Under the pieces are notes generated by a model, which was given only the letters and a program-made list of their open reading frames with translations, did no database searches and was not told where the DNA came from. A stretch of 64,000 bases of DNA. Source: Ariolimax columbianus (lineage: Eukaryota; Mollusca; Gastropoda; Stylommatophora; Arionidae). Location: positions 762,603-826,602 of the forward strand of contig JAVGWX010000001.1 in NCBI GenBank assembly GCA_036924085.1, written 5' to 3'. The position numbers and the translations under genes were made by a program. Positions 33,133-44,670 of the stretch are shown here, in pieces (position 1 is the stretch's first letter; each line of letters starts with the position of its first letter).

Positions 33133-34334
33133 GAGGAGGAGGTTACTAAAATCATAGATAAAGGGGAGCCAGTGGATGTTATTTATCTAGACTTTGCAAA
33201 GGCCTTTGATAGAGTACCTCATCAAAGATTATTTCGAAAGTTAAAATCACATGGAATAGGTGGGGAAGTTGCCAAATGGATTGAAAATTGGTTAACAGGA
33301 AGAAGGCAGAGGGTGGGCATAAATAAGGAGTACTCTGAGTGGAGTGAAGTGAAAAGTGGTGTGCCACAGGGCTCGGTTTTGGGACCAATTTTGTTCTTGA
33401 TATATATAAATGATTTGGACATTGATATGAGATCCATGATTGCAAAATTTGCTGATGACACAAAACTATGCAGTAGTGTCTCATCTAAAGCGGAAGTGGA
33501 TATATTGATGTCGGATTTAGATAAAATTCGAGAATGGTCTGTAAGCTGGCAAATGGAGTTTAATGTAGATAAATGTACAGTCATCCACATGGGTAGATCC
33601 AATATGGAACATAAATACAGAATGGGAGAAAACAATATTAGAATGATAGATAAGGAAAGGGACCTAGGGGTTATAATAGATCATACAGGAAAGGTGAGTG
33701 AGCAAGTTAAGGTAGCAGTGAAAAAGGCAAATGCAATGTTAGGTATGATAAAAAGAAATATTAAACATAGGAGCAAGGAAGTGATCGTCAAACTGTATAA
33801 AGCTTTAGTTAGACCTAGATTGGAGTACTGTGTACAGGTGTGGAGTCCTTATCATAGAGGGGACATAAACATGCTAGAAAGAATACAAAAAAGAGCAACA
33901 AAGATGATAGTTGGATTCCAGAATTACAGTTATGAGGAACGACTCAGAAAAACGGGCCTACAGTGTCTCGAAGAGAGAAGAATTCGTGGTGACTTAATAC
34001 AGGTTTATAAGATGATCAGAGGAATCGATAAATTAGACTATAACAAGTTTTTTAAAATACAGCCACCTACAATAACACGAGGGCATAGCTACAAGCTGAT
34101 TAAAGAGAGGTCCAGGTTAGATATTAGGAAATATTTTTTTAGTCAGAGAGTGGTGTCTGCTTGGAATGCATTGCCAGGGGAGGTGGTGGAGGCAGGGACA
34201 GTTAATGCGTTTAAGAATAAACTGGATGCGCATAGATTTTAGAGCAAGGTGATGTAAATGTAACTGGTTGTATACAGACTCTGCAGGGTCTTCTAAACCA
34301 GTATAAAGACGTTAAGTTAAGTTAAGTTAAGTTA
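33131..34334 (+). mobile_element. 5'-truncated CR1-like LINE in a minisatellite
   Basis: The insertion starts at about 33133 inside the ACACTAG array, contains an uninterrupted reverse-transcriptase C-terminal frame, a 3' UTR with TACTGG-like and TTCTAAACCAGTATAAAG blocks, and ends with a (TTAAG)4 tail (34311-34333), after which the same array resumes. Two other fragments of the family occur at 21665-21960 and 61063-62003. 5' truncation and a short-repeat tail are hallmarks of target-primed integration. Target duplication cannot be judged inside a repeat. Confidence 0.9.
33136..34242 (+). CDS. LINE reverse transcriptase, N-terminally truncated
   Basis: About 368 codons without a stop. Motifs in order: VIYLDFAKAFDRVPH (RT block with first catalytic Asp), GVPQGSVLGPILFLIYINDL (block 4), AKFADDTKL (catalytic FADD), WQMEFNVDKC, MGRSN, ERDLGVIIDHTGKVS, RPRLEYCVQVWSP and LERIQKRATKMI. 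It ends DAHRF followed by TAG. This is the palm-thumb half of a CR1/jockey-type LINE ORF2; the endonuclease is missing. The codon at 33172 sometimes taken as a start is GTG and lies inside the protein (PVDVIYLD), so the frame has no real initiator. The integrity of the frame suggests a recent insertion. It is not expected to function without its endonuclease. Confidence 0.88.
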   Translation, partial: EEVTKIIDKGEPVDVIYLDFAKAFDRVPHQRLFRKLKSHGIGGEVAKWIENWLTGRRQRVGINKEYSEWSEVKSGVPQGSVLGPILFLIYINDLDIDMRSMIAKFADDTKLCSSVSSKAEVDILMSDLDKIREWSVSWQMEFNVDKCTVIHMGRSNMEHKYRMGENNIRMIDKERDLGVIIDHTGKVSEQVKVAVKKANAMLGMIKRNIKHRSKEVIVKLYKALVRPRLEYCVQVWSPYHRGDINMLERIQKRATKMIVGFQNYSYEERLRKTGLQCLEERRIRGDLIQVYKMIRGIDKLDYNKFFKIQPPTITRGHSYKLIKERSRLDIRKYFFSQRVVSAWNALPGEVVEAGTVNAFKNKLDAHRF

Positions 34335-34975
34335 GAAGACACTAGGAGACACTATTACACACTAGGACACACTATTAGACACTAGGAGACACTGAGACAC
34401 ACTATTACACACTAGGAGACACTATTACACACTAGGAGACACTAGGACACACTATTACACAGTAGGAGACACTGAGACACACTATTACACACTAGAAGAC
34501 ACTAGGAGACACTATTACACACTAGGAGACACTGAGACACACTATTACAAACTAGAAGACACTGAGACACACTATTACACACTAGGAGACACTGAGACAC
34601 ACTATTACACACTAGAAGACACTATTACACACTAGGACACTCTGGAAGACACTAGAAGACATAGGAGACACTATTACACACTAGGAGACACTGAGACACA
34701 CTAGGACACACTAGGACACACTATTACACACTAGGAGACACTGAGACACACTATTACACACTAGGAGACACTATTACACACTAGGAGACACTGAGACACA
34801 CTATTACAAACTAGAAGACACTGAGACACACTATTACACACTAGGAGACACTGAGACACACTATTACAAACTAGAAGACACTGAGACACACTATTACACA
34901 CTAGGAGTCACACTATTACACACTAGAAGACACTATTACACACTAGGACAATCTGGAAGACACTAGAAGACATAG
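34335..34975 (+). repeat. ACACTATTACACACTAGGAG array, right of LINE
   Basis: Continuation of the 29483-33132 array beyond the LINE insertion; identical modules. Confidence 0.97.
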
Positions 34976-35194
34976 TATCATGCAATGAGATTGAAAGCAG
35001 CCTGATTCACCGATGATGCACGCAGACTTACAGTTGCAGCCACACCTACATACAGGAACATCATACAGTCAGAAATTTGATGAACGCTGTACTGGATATT
35101 TGTAAGCCATATTTCACAGCAATTCAAGAAGATGGGTAATGGTTGTACATTCTACTGGTGGGAGCAAATATAGCAAAGATCAACAACTGACACA
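34976..35194. other. unique spacer, nothing recognised
   Basis: About 220 bp of single-copy sequence between two arrays. It could contain downstream parts of the DNAJC1 transcript (minus strand), but no AATAAA was seen on that strand. Confidence 0.35.
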
Positions 35195-37933
35195 TCATGT
35201 CCACCCACCCCCTGTCAAAAATACATGTCCCCCACCCACTCCCTGTCAGAAACTCATGCCCTCCCCCACTCCCTGTCAGCACTTATTGCCCTCCTCCACT
35301 CCCTGTCAGCAATCCATGCCTTCCCTACTCCCTGTCAGCACATCATCTCCCCCTACTTCTTGTCAAAACTACAGGCACACCCCTCTCCCTGTCAGAACTC
35401 CCCACACACCCCTCTCCCTATCAGAACTCCCTGACTACCCCCCCCCCCCACTCCCTGTTAGAATTCCCAGCACCCCCCTCTCCCTGTTAGCTGACTCCCC
35501 CCTCCCCCACTCCCTGTCAGAACTCCCCCATACCCCCACTCTGTCAGATGACCCCCTCCAAGCCCCCCACTCTCTGCCAGCTGACTCCCCCACTCCCCGT
35601 CAGCTGTCTCCCCCACTCCCTGTCAGCTGACTCCCCCACCCCCACTCCCTGTCAGCTGACTCCCCCCACCCTCCATTTCCTGTCAGCTAACTCCCCCCAC
35701 CCCCACTTCCTGTCAGCTGAATCCCCCACCCCACTTCCTGTCAGCTGACTCCCCCCACTCCCTATCCCCTGACTCCCCCCACTTGTCCAACCCCCACCCC
35801 CTGTCAGCTGACTTCCCCTACTTCCTATCAGCTGACTCCCCCCACTCCCTATCCCCTGACTCCCCCCACTTGTCCAACCCCCACTCCCTGTCAGCTGACT
35901 CCCCCCACTCCCTATCCCCTGACTCCCCCCACTTGTCGAACCCCATCTCCCTGTCAGCTGACTCCCCCCACTCCCTGTCAGCTGACTCCCCCTACTCCCT
36001 ATCCCCTGATTCCCCCCCCACTTGTCCAACCCCCACCCCTGTCAGCTGACTCCCCCTACTCCCTATCCCCTGACTCCCCCCACTCCCTATTCCCTGACTC
36101 CCCCCACTTGTCCAACCCCCACCCCCTGTCAGCTGACTCCCCCCACCCCTACTTCCTATCAGCTGACTCCCCCTACTCCCTATCCCCTGACTCCCCCTAC
36201 TTCCTATCAGCTGACTCCCCCTACTTCCTATCAGCTGACTCCCCCTACTCCCTATCCCCTGACTCCCCCTACTTCCTATCAGCTGACTCCCCCACTCCCT
36301 ATCCCCTGACTCCCCCCACTTGTCCAACCCCCAACCCCTATCAGCTGACTCCCCCCCCACTCCCTATCCACTGACTCCCCCAACTTGTCCAACCCCCACC
36401 CCCTGTCAGCTGACTCCCCCCACTCCCTATCTCCTGACTCCCCCCACGTGTCCAACCCCAACCCCCTATCAGCTGACTCCCCCTACTTCCTATCAGCTGA
36501 CTCCCCCCACTCCCTATCCACTGAATCCCCCCACTTGTCCAACCCCCACCCCCTGTCAGCTGACTCCCCCCACTCCCTATCCCCTGACTCCCCCCACTTG
36601 TCCAACCCCCACCCCCTGTCAGCTGACTCCCCCCACTTCCTATCAGCTGACTCCCCCCACTCCCTATCCCCTGACTCCCCCCACTTGTCCAACCCCCACC
36701 CCCTGTCAGCTGACTCCCCCCCACTCCCTATCCCCTGACTCCCCCACTTGTTCAACCCCCACCCCCTGACAGCTGACTCCCCCCACTTCCTATCAGCTGA
36801 CTCCCCCCACTCCCTATCCACTGACTCCCCCCACTTGTCCAACCCCCACCCCCTATCAGCTGACTCCCGCCACTCCCTATCCCCTGACTCCCCCAACTTG
36901 TCCAACCCCCACCCCCTGTCAGCTGACTCCCCCCACTCCCTATCCCCTGACTCCCCCCACTTGTCCAACCCCTACCCCCTATCAGCTGACTCTCCCTACT
37001 TCCTATCCCCTGACTCCCCCCACTTGTCCAACCCCCACCCCCTGTCAGCTGACTCCCCCCACTCCCTATCCCCTGACTCCCCCACTTGTTCAACCCCCAC
37101 CCCCTGTCAGCTGACTCCCCCCACTTCCTATCAGCTGACTCCCCCCACTCCCTATCCACTGACTCCCCCTACTTGTCCAACCCCCACCCCCTATCAGCTG
37201 ACTCCCGCCACTCCCTATCCCCTGACTCCCCCAACTTGTCCAACCCCCACCCCCTGTCAGCTGACTCCCCCCACTCCCTATCCCCTGACTCCCCCCACTT
37301 GTCCAACCCCTACCCCCTATCAGCTGACTCCCCCTACTTCCTATCAGCTGACTCCCCCCACTCCCTATCCACTGACTCCCCCCACTTGTCCAACCCCCAC
37401 CCCCCTGTCAGCTGACTCCCCACACTCCCTATCCCCTGACTCCCCCCACTTGTCCAACCCCCACCCCCTGTCAGCTGACTCCCCCCACTTGTCCAACCCC
37501 CACCCCCCCTGTCAGCTGACTCCCCCCACTCCCTATCCCCTGACTCCCTCCACTTGTTAAACCCCCACCCCCTGTCAGCTGACTCCCCCCACTCCCTATC
37601 CCCTGACTCCCCCCACTTGTCCAACCCCCACCCCCTGTCAGCTGACTCCCCCCACTTGTCCAACCCCCACCCCCTGTCAGCTGACTCCCCGCACTCCTTA
37701 TCCCCTGACTCCCCCCACTTGTCCAACCCCCACCCCCTGTCAGCTGACTCCCCCCACTCCCTATCCCCTGACTCCCCCCACTTGTCCAACCCCCACCCCC
37801 TGTCAGCTGACTCCCCCCCACTCCCTATCCCCTGACTCCCCCCACTTGTCCAACCCCCACCCCCTGTCAGCTGACTCCCCCCCACTCCCTATCCCCTGAC
37901 TCCCCCCACTTGTCCAACCCCCACCCCCTGTCA
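35195..37933 (-). repeat. 2.7-kb C-rich/G-rich array at the DNAJC1 stop
   Basis: On the plus strand the modules are CTGTCAGCTGACTCCCC, CCCACTCCCTATCCCCTGACT and CCCCACTTGTCCAACCCCCA, combined into units of roughly 60-100 bp; the left end (35195-35760) is simpler and more diverged. On the minus strand, the sense strand of DNAJC1, it is a ladder of G4-G7 runs with short loops. The stop codon and the last codons of DNAJC1 (GTCAGCTGA) form the edge of the first unit. Hundreds of codons of artefactual open frame occur on both strands. Confidence 0.95.
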
Positions 37934-38017
37934 GCTGACTTTAACATCCTGAAGTTCCATCTTCTTCCTGTTGTTGACCAGCTCAGCCAACTCCTTAAAC
38001 CTGGTCATACAGTCTTC
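37931..38017 (-). CDS. DNAJC1: DNAJC1 terminal coding exon
   Basis: The acceptor TATTGTTCCAG precedes GAAGACTGT. The exon reads EDCMTRFKELAELVNNRKK, then MELQDVKVS and TGA (37931-37933). It completes the second SANT domain: the KEDC-RYK-LVE pattern after the exon junction matches the DNAJC1 C-terminus, including the closing basic stretch. The last two codons and stop (GTC AGC TGA) are the same bases that begin the G-rich array unit, so the array starts inside the coding sequence. Confidence 0.92.
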   Translation of the reverse strand, partial: EDCMTRFKELAELVNNRKKMELQDVKVS

Positions 38018-38502
38018 CTGGAACAATACAGACAAATACATGAGTCAGCAAACATAAACAGCTACATGAGTCAGGTCACATAAACAGCTACACGAGTCAG
38101 GAAACATAAACAGCTATATGAGTCAGGATACATAAACAGCTACATTAGTGAATAAACATAAATAGCTACTTGAGTCAGAAAACATAAACAGCTACTTGAG
38201 TCAGGAAACATAAACAGCTACATGAGTCAGTAAACATAAACAGCTACTTGAGTCAGAAAACATAAACAGCTATTTGAGTCAGGAAACATAAACAGCTACT
38301 TGAGTCCGGACACATAAACAGCTACATGAGTCAGGAAACTTAACCAGCTACATGCGTCAAGAAATATAAACAGCTACATGAGTCAGGACACATAAACAGC
38401 TACATGAGTCAAGAAATATAAACAGCTACATGAGTCAGTAAACATTGTGGTGGTGTATGACGGAGACAGAGAGTTTAACATTTGTAGCCAGAAGGAACTC
38501 AC
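38018..38502 (-). repeat. intron with 26-bp array
   Basis: The 485-bp last intron of DNAJC1. From 38030 to 38445 it is a 26-bp repeat with CATAAACAGCTACATGAGTC and AGGAAA, about 15 copies, with TTGAG/ATGAG variants. Splice sites GTGAGT (donor) and TTCCAG (acceptor) lie outside the array. Confidence 0.93.
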
Positions 38503-38878
38503 TTTTGATTTGCCAGGTATTTGTTGAGCTATGTGCTCCCAGCGTTTGTCAGTACCTTTCGGGTGCTGCTTGAGGGCCCACTCAAAGATGGTTTGTTGGT
38601 TCTGTGTCCAGGGCTCTTTCCTGCTCCCGCCAGGAACATCTGTGGACACGGCCATATTGTCTTTCTGGACAGATGTAACTTTGGTCTTGTTTGTGCCAAA
38701 GGCTGTCCTAAGGGAGCCATCTGCTTGTGATATAAACATTGTTCTCTCTGCTGTTTTAGTCACTTTGGTGGGTCTGTGTCTGATCTTGGTGGCGTCATCT
38801 GATGTCACATCTAACGTGTCATAATCTGCATCCAGCAAACTCTGTGTGATAATGTCACCGCTGATCATGAATGTCTCA
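38503..38878 (-). CDS. DNAJC1: DNAJC1 exon with second SANT domain
   Basis: Reads ETFMISGDIITQSLLDADYD, a Ser/Thr/Lys-rich linker, then EPWTQNQQTIFEWALKQHP, RWEHIAQQIPGKSK. The EPWTQNQQ...RW--IA--(V/I)P-KSK signature is characteristic of the DNAJC1 C-terminal SANT domain. The donor is AAATCAAAA|GTGAGT (phase 0). I chose the acceptor CCCCACAG at 38879 because it joins in phase with the upstream exon ending in AT. An alternative acceptor (TCATACAG, exon start 38906) adds SSFNPKPHS but would need a different upstream partner. Confidence 0.88.
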
Positions 38879-38907
38879 CTGTGGGGCTTGGGGTTGAAAC
38901 TCGAATC

Positions 38908-39590
38908 TGTATGACAGAATAGATGTGACAGACATCACACAATAGATGTGGCAGACATCACACAACAGATGTGACACACAACACATGTGACACACAACAG
39001 ATGTGGCAGACATCACACAATAGATGTGGCAGACATCACACGACAGATGTGACAGACAACACATGTGACAGACATCACACAATAGATGTGACAGACATCA
39101 CACAACATATGTGACACACAACTGATGCGACAGACATCACACAACAGATGTGACAGACATCACACAAAAGATGTGGCAGACATCACACAAAAGATGTGGC
39201 AGACATCACACAACAGATTGGCAGACATCACACAACAGATTGGCAGACATCACACAACAGATGTGACAGACATCACACAACAGATGTGACAGACATCACA
39301 CAACAGATGTGGCAGACATCACACAACTGATGTGACAGACATCACACAACAGATGTGACACACAACAGATGTGGCAGGCATCACACAACAGATGTGACAC
39401 ACAACACATGTGACACACAACAGAGAACAGATGTGACCCACAACAGATGTGGCAGACATCACACAACAGATGTGACACACAACACATGTGACACACAACA
39501 GAGAACAGACGTGACACACAACAGAGAACGGATGTGACACACAAGAGATGTGACACACAACACAGATACGACAGACAACACACTTGACAC
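38908..39590. repeat. 23-bp array in DNAJC1 intron
   Basis: Unit CAGACATCACACAACAGATG plus TGA, about 28 copies with CACACAACA and GGCAGACATC variants. It starts directly next to the exon. Minus-strand frames (SHLLCDVCH repeats) are artefacts. Confidence 0.95.
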
Positions 39591-39804
39591 AAATGGAGCA
39601 TGCGACTTACAGCCACCATACAGCATGTCAATCAAACAAACATATCTCCCACAGGCACGGACGTAACTCTTGTCTATCATACACCTAGCTCATCCAGTGC
39701 CCTTATGTGAGCACATGTTTGGGGCAAGCTGTCACTATATACTGCCTGCAGATATAAAGCTTAAATGGAACACTGACCAATTATGAGGATCAAGAGTTTA
39801 GGTC
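39591..39804. other. unique intronic spacer
   Basis: No feature recognised. Confidence 0.4.
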
Positions 39805-40528
39805 CAATAGATGCCCCTTTCTACACCCAGAGATAGAAACCCTCTCAAGTCAGAGTACCAACAGAAGCCCTATTCTACACCCAGAGATAGAAACCCTCTC
39901 ATGTCAGAGTACCAACAGAAGCCCTATTCTACACCCAGAGATAGAAACACTCTCATGTCAGAGTACCAACAGAAGCCCTATTCTACACCCAGAGATAGAA
40001 ACCCTCTGATGTCAGAGTACCAACAGAAGCCCTATTCTACACCCAGAGATAGAAACCCTCTCATGTCAGAGTACCAATAGAAGCCCCATTCTACACCCAG
40101 AGATAGAAACCCTCTCATGTCAGAGTACCAACAGAAGCCCTATTCTACACCCAGAGATAGAAACCCTCTCATGTCAGAGTACTAACAGAAGCCCCATTCT
40201 ACACCCAGAGATAGAAACCCTCTCATGTCAGAGTACCAATAGAAGCCCCATTCTACACCCAGAGATAGAAACCCTCTCATGTCAGAGTACCAACAGAAGC
40301 CCTATTCTACACCCAGAGATAGAAACCCTCTCATGTCAGAGTACTAACAGAAGCCCCATTCTACACCCAGAGATAGAAACCCTCTCATGTCAGAGTACCA
40401 ATAGAAGCCCCATTCTACACCCAGAGATAGAAACCCTCTCATGTCAGAGTACCAACAGAAGCCCTATTCTACACCCAAAGATAGAAACCCTCTCATGTCA
40501 GAGTACCAGCAGAAGCCCTATCCTACAT
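39805..40528. repeat. 54-bp array in DNAJC1 intron, about 13 copies
   Basis: Unit AGAAGCCCTATTCTACACCC then AGAGATAGAAACCCTCTCAT and GTCAGAGTACCAAC. Variants with CCCCATT and CAATAG recur together in a three-unit period (about 162 bp). Confidence 0.96.
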
Positions 40529-40760
40529 CCATACCTAGTGCTACAGGTGAAGGCATTCAGCACTTCTTCTAGTCTTCATGTAGTGGAGGAACCTCATTAA
40601 GTGGCACTCGCTCAGACAACCAAGGGGGGCACCAGAGCTATGCTGGCAACCACCCCCTGCTTGTGTTGCCCCAAGGTGGGCATCTATCTCAGGGACAAGA
40701 AACCAAACACCATTTTTAAAATGGCTGGACTAGAGCAGCAGGGTATAATGTCAGGTTATC
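40529..40760. other. unique intronic spacer
   Basis: No feature recognised. Confidence 0.4.
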
Positions 40761-40761
40761 A

Positions 40762-41278
40762 TGTCCATGGACAGTCAGTCGGACGGGTCCTTGTCATCTC
40801 ATGACAGTCAGTCGGACGGATCCTTGTCATCTCATGACAGTTGGTGGGATGGGTTCTTGTCATCTCATGACAGTTGGTGAGATGGGACCTTGTCATCTCA
40901 TGACAGTTGGTGGGACGGATCCTTGTCATCTCATGACAGTTGGTGGGATGGGTTCTTGTCATCTCATGACAGTTGGTGGGACGGGTCCTTGTCAATGTCC
41001 AACGATGGCTGGTGGGGCGTGCCCTGGCTACCTAAGCAGACTACCCAGACTAGATCCAAACACACAAACCCTCCCATGGTTGAGTACCAAAACTGATAAA
41101 CATTAATACCCAACAGCCATCACTAGTCGTTCTCAGCAATTAGGTCATGGTGGCTAAGTGATGAGGTCATGGTGGCTAAGTGATGAGGTCATGGTGGCTA
41201 AGTGATGAGGTCATGGTTGCTAAGTGATGAGGTCATGGTTGCTAAGTGATGAGGTCATGGTTGCTAAGTGATGTGCTC
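40762..41278. repeat. 33-bp and 22-bp arrays in DNAJC1 intron
   Basis: 40762-40995: unit GTCATCTCATGACAGTTGGT plus GGGACGGGTCCTT, 7 copies. 41137-41278: unit GAGGTCATGGTGGCTAAGTG plus AT, 6-7 copies (GGTGG to GGTTG change halfway). The sequence between (40996-41136) is unique. Confidence 0.95.
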
Positions 41279-41344
41279 TAATGTAAAAAAATTAAATATG
41301 TTCATTGCTGAAAATAGCGAACCTCCAAGAAATGAAAAGACAAG

Positions 41345-42166
41345 CTCTCAAACATCCCAGCTGTTTCAATGACCCCCAAACATCCCAGCTGTTTCAATGA
41401 CCCCCAAACATCCCAGCTGTTTCAATGACCCCCAAACATCCCAGCTGTTTCAATGACCCCCAAACATCCCAGCTGTTTCAATGACCCCAACGATCCCAGC
41501 TGTTTCAATGACCCCCAACCATCCCAGCTGTTTCAATGACCCCCAACCATCCCAGCTGTTTCAATGACCCCCAAACATCCCAGCTGTTTCAATGACCCCC
41601 AACCATCCCAGCTGTTTCAATGACCCCCAACCATCCCAGCTGTTTCAATGACCCCCAACCATCCCAGCTGTTTCAATGACCCCCAACCATCCCAGCTGTT
41701 TCAATGACCCCCAACCATCCCAGCTGTTTCAATGACCCCCAACCATCCCAGCTGTTTCAATGACCCCCAACCATCCCAGCTGTTTCAATGACCCCCAACC
41801 ATCCCAGCTGTTTCAATGACCCCCAACCATCCCAGCTGTTTCAATGACCCCCAACCATCCCAGCTGTTTCAATGACCCCCAACCATCCCAGCTGTTTCAA
41901 TGACCCCCAACCATCCCAGCTGTTTCAATGACCCCCAACCATCCCAGCTGTTTCAATGACCCCCAACCATCCCAGCTGTTTCAATGACCCCCAACCATCC
42001 CAGCTGTTTCAATGACCCCCAACCATCCCAGCTGTTTCAATGACCCCCAACCATCCCAGCTGTTTCAATGACCCCCAACCATCCCAGCTGTTTCAATGAC
42101 CCCCAAACATCCCAGCTGTTTCAATGACCCCAACCATCCCAGCTGTTTCAATGACCCCCAACATGA
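41345..42166. repeat. 28-bp array in DNAJC1 intron, about 29 copies
   Basis: Unit AATGACCCCCAACCATCCCA then GCTGTTTC. The central 500 bp is practically invariant; AAACAT variants flank both ends, the usual sign of homogenisation from the centre. Confidence 0.97.
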
Positions 42167-42192
42167 CAGAATGACACCTACTCTGAACTGAC

Positions 42193-42245
42193 ATGCTTAG
42201 CTGCATGGAGTAGTTTCCCTTAGTCTCCTTTGTCTTGGAGATCAC
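42193..42245 (-). CDS. DNAJC1: DNAJC1 short exon after SANT1
   Basis: The acceptor TTATTTTCAG is strong and in phase 0 with the SANT1 exon; the exon reads VISKTKETKGNYSMQLS and ends in a split codon. The VxxKxK start matches the position where the DNAJC1 SANT1 helix 3 ends (VTTKAK in the human protein). The donor is less certain: AAGCAT|GTCAGT is preferred because it joins in frame with 38878, while AG|GTGTCA about 18 bp downstream would also keep phase. Confidence 0.7.
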
Positions 42246-42414
42246 CTGAAAATAAATAGCCAAAGATGTATGAGGAATTCTTTCTACACCCTACCTCCCT
42301 TACCCAAGTCTGAGAGATAAGCTCTTTCTCTCCCCTCTCAGTCAGACTGTTAAACTCTGTAACTATCCTCCAAAAGACAGACTCTTTAACTCCCCTGCAC
42401 AAGTCACCCACTTA

Positions 42415-44155
42415 AACTCTATCCCTCCCTTCCCCCAAGTCAGACACTTAAACTCTATCCTTCCCCTCCCCAAGTCAGCCAGTTACACTCTATCCCTCCC
42501 CTCCCCAAGTCAGCCAGTTAAACTCTATACCTCCCCTCCCCTAAGTCAGACAGGTAAACTCTATCCCTCCCCAAGTCAGACAGTTACACTCTATCCTTCC
42601 CCTCCCTAAGTCAGACAATTACACTCTATCCATGCCCTCCTCAAGTCAGACAGTTACATTATATTCCTCCTCTCCCCCAAGTCAGACAGTTACACTCTAT
42701 CCCTCCCCTTCCCAAGTCAGCCAGTTAAACTCTATCCCTCCCCTCCCCCAAGTCAGACAGTTACACTCTATCCCTCCCCTCGCCCAAGTCAGACATTTAC
42801 ACTCTATCCCTCTCCTCCCCCAAGTCAGACAGTTACAATCTATCCCTCCCCTCCCCAAGTCAGCCACTTAAACTCTATCCTTCCCCTCCCCAAGTCAGCC
42901 AGTTACACTTTATCCCTCCCCTCCTCATCAGACTATTACACTCTATCCCTCCCCTCCCGAAGTCAGCCAGTTAAACTATATCTCTCCCCTCCCCTAAGTC
43001 AGACAGTTACACTCTATCCCTCCCCTCCCCAAGTCAGCCACTTAAACTCTATCCTTCCCCTCCCCAAGTCAGCCAGTTACACTTTATCCCTCCCCTCCTC
43101 ATCAGACTATTACACTCTATCCCTCCCCTCCCGAAGTCAGCCAGTTAAACTATATCTCTCCCCTCCCCTAAGTCAGACAGTTACACTCTATCCCTCCCCT
43201 CCCCAAGTCAGACAGTTACACTCTTTCTCTCCTCCCCCAAGTCAGACAGTTAAACTCTATCCCTCCCCTCCCCTAAGTCAGCCAGTTAAACTCTATCCCT
43301 CCCCAAGTCAGACAGTTACACTCTATTCCTCCCCAAGTCAGACAGTTACACTCTATCCCTCCCCTCCCCAAGTCAGACAGTTACACTCTTTCTCTCCTCC
43401 CCCAAGTCAGACAGTTACACTCTATCCCTTCCCTCCCCAAGTCAGACAGTTACACTCTTTCTCTCCTCCCCCAAGTCAGACAGTTACACTCTATCCCTCC
43501 CCTCCCCAAGTCAGACAGTTACACTCTTTCTCTCCTTCCCCAAGTCAGACAGTTACACTCTTTCTCTCCTCCCCCAAGTTTGACATTTACACGCTATCCC
43601 TCCCCTCCCCAAAGTCAGACAGTTACACTCTATCACTCCCCTCCCCAAGTCAGACAGTTACACTCTATCCCTCTCCTCCCCAAGTCAGACAGTTACACTC
43701 TATCCCTCCCCTCCCCCAAGTCAGACATTTACACTCTTTCCCTCCCCTCCCCCAATTCAGACAGTTACACTCTATTCCTCCTCTCACTAAAGTCAGACAG
43801 TTACACTCTATCCCTCCCCTCCCCAAGTCAGCCAGTTAAACTCTATCCCTCCCCTCCCCCAAGTCAGATAGTTACACTCTATCCCTCTCCTCTCCCAAGT
43901 CAGACATTTACACTCTATCCCTTCCCTCCCCCAAGTCAGAGAGTTACACTCTATCCCTCCCCTTGCCAAGTAAGCCAGTTAAACTCTATCCCTCACCTCC
44001 CTAAGTCAGACAGTTACACTTTATCCCTCCCCTCCTCATCAGACTATTACACTCTATCCCTCACCTCCCTAAGTCAGACAGTTACACTTTATCCCTCCCC
44101 TCCTCATCAGACTATTACACTCTATCCCTCTCGTCTCGAAGTCAGACAGTTAAAC
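42415..44155. repeat. 35-bp pyrimidine-rich array in DNAJC1 intron
   Basis: Unit AAGTCAGACAGTTACACTCT plus ATCCCTCCCCTCCCC, about 50 copies, with length changes in the C/T tract and CAGCCAGTTAAACT variants. Larger blocks recur (42860-43000 and 43030-43180 are near copies). The plus strand is CT-rich; the minus (sense) strand is therefore AG-rich. Confidence 0.96.
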
Positions 44156-44299
44156 TTACAGAGTTTAACTTTCGTTAAAACGTACCAACTAAATGTTATA
44201 TAATGAAGTCAGACCTAACTCTGGTTACCCTGATGACAGGGACCAATTCAACTTTTGGTGTATTAGACATATCCTCACTTCAACTAATTCATATTTTGA
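44156..44299. other. unique intronic spacer
   Basis: No feature recognised. Confidence 0.4.
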
Positions 44300-44670
44300 C
44301 CATCTTGTATAGCCAACTTGTTCCCCTTATGTGAATTGTTTCATATGAAAACTAATAACACACTGGAAACCGATTCTTTCATAAATAAAACACTGTTAAT
44401 CATTTATTGCATAATTTAGTCATAAACATGATTTATCTTCTAATCTACCTGTGACTAAATTCTCTAAGCAGAGGTTGTCAGTAAGTAGTTAGATAGTTGC
44501 CTCTCTGTTATTACCAGGCTGGTACTGTAGACCCTTTTCTCTATATCAACAACAATTAATCAATTATATTAGAATGTCAAGTTTTTGTGCTCCCCGTTGT
44601 TGGTGGTGTGACTGACCTTTGACAGACTGGCAGCTTCCGTCTGTCTATTCTTCGCTGCAGAACTAAAAGG
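44300..44670 (+). repeat. dispersed repeat, copy 2 (see 5288-5690)
   Basis: Carries GTATAGCCAACTTGTTCCCC, ACACTGGAAACCGATTC, CTGTTAATCATTTATTG, TGACTAAATTCTCTAA and GGCAGCTTCCGTCTGTCTAT, in the order found at copy 1. It lies within the DNAJC1 intron next to the SANT1 exon. Class unknown. Confidence 0.6.

Noticed and set aside
35139..37885. Pro/Ser/Thr-rich and Gly/Ser-rich frames on both strands
   Set aside because: All follow the C-rich array period; none continues into unique sequence with a recognisable domain.
38879..38906. Extended start of the SANT2 exon at 38906
   Set aside because: The acceptor is plausible and adds nine residues, but it does not keep phase with the short exon at 42193-42245; kept as an alternative only.
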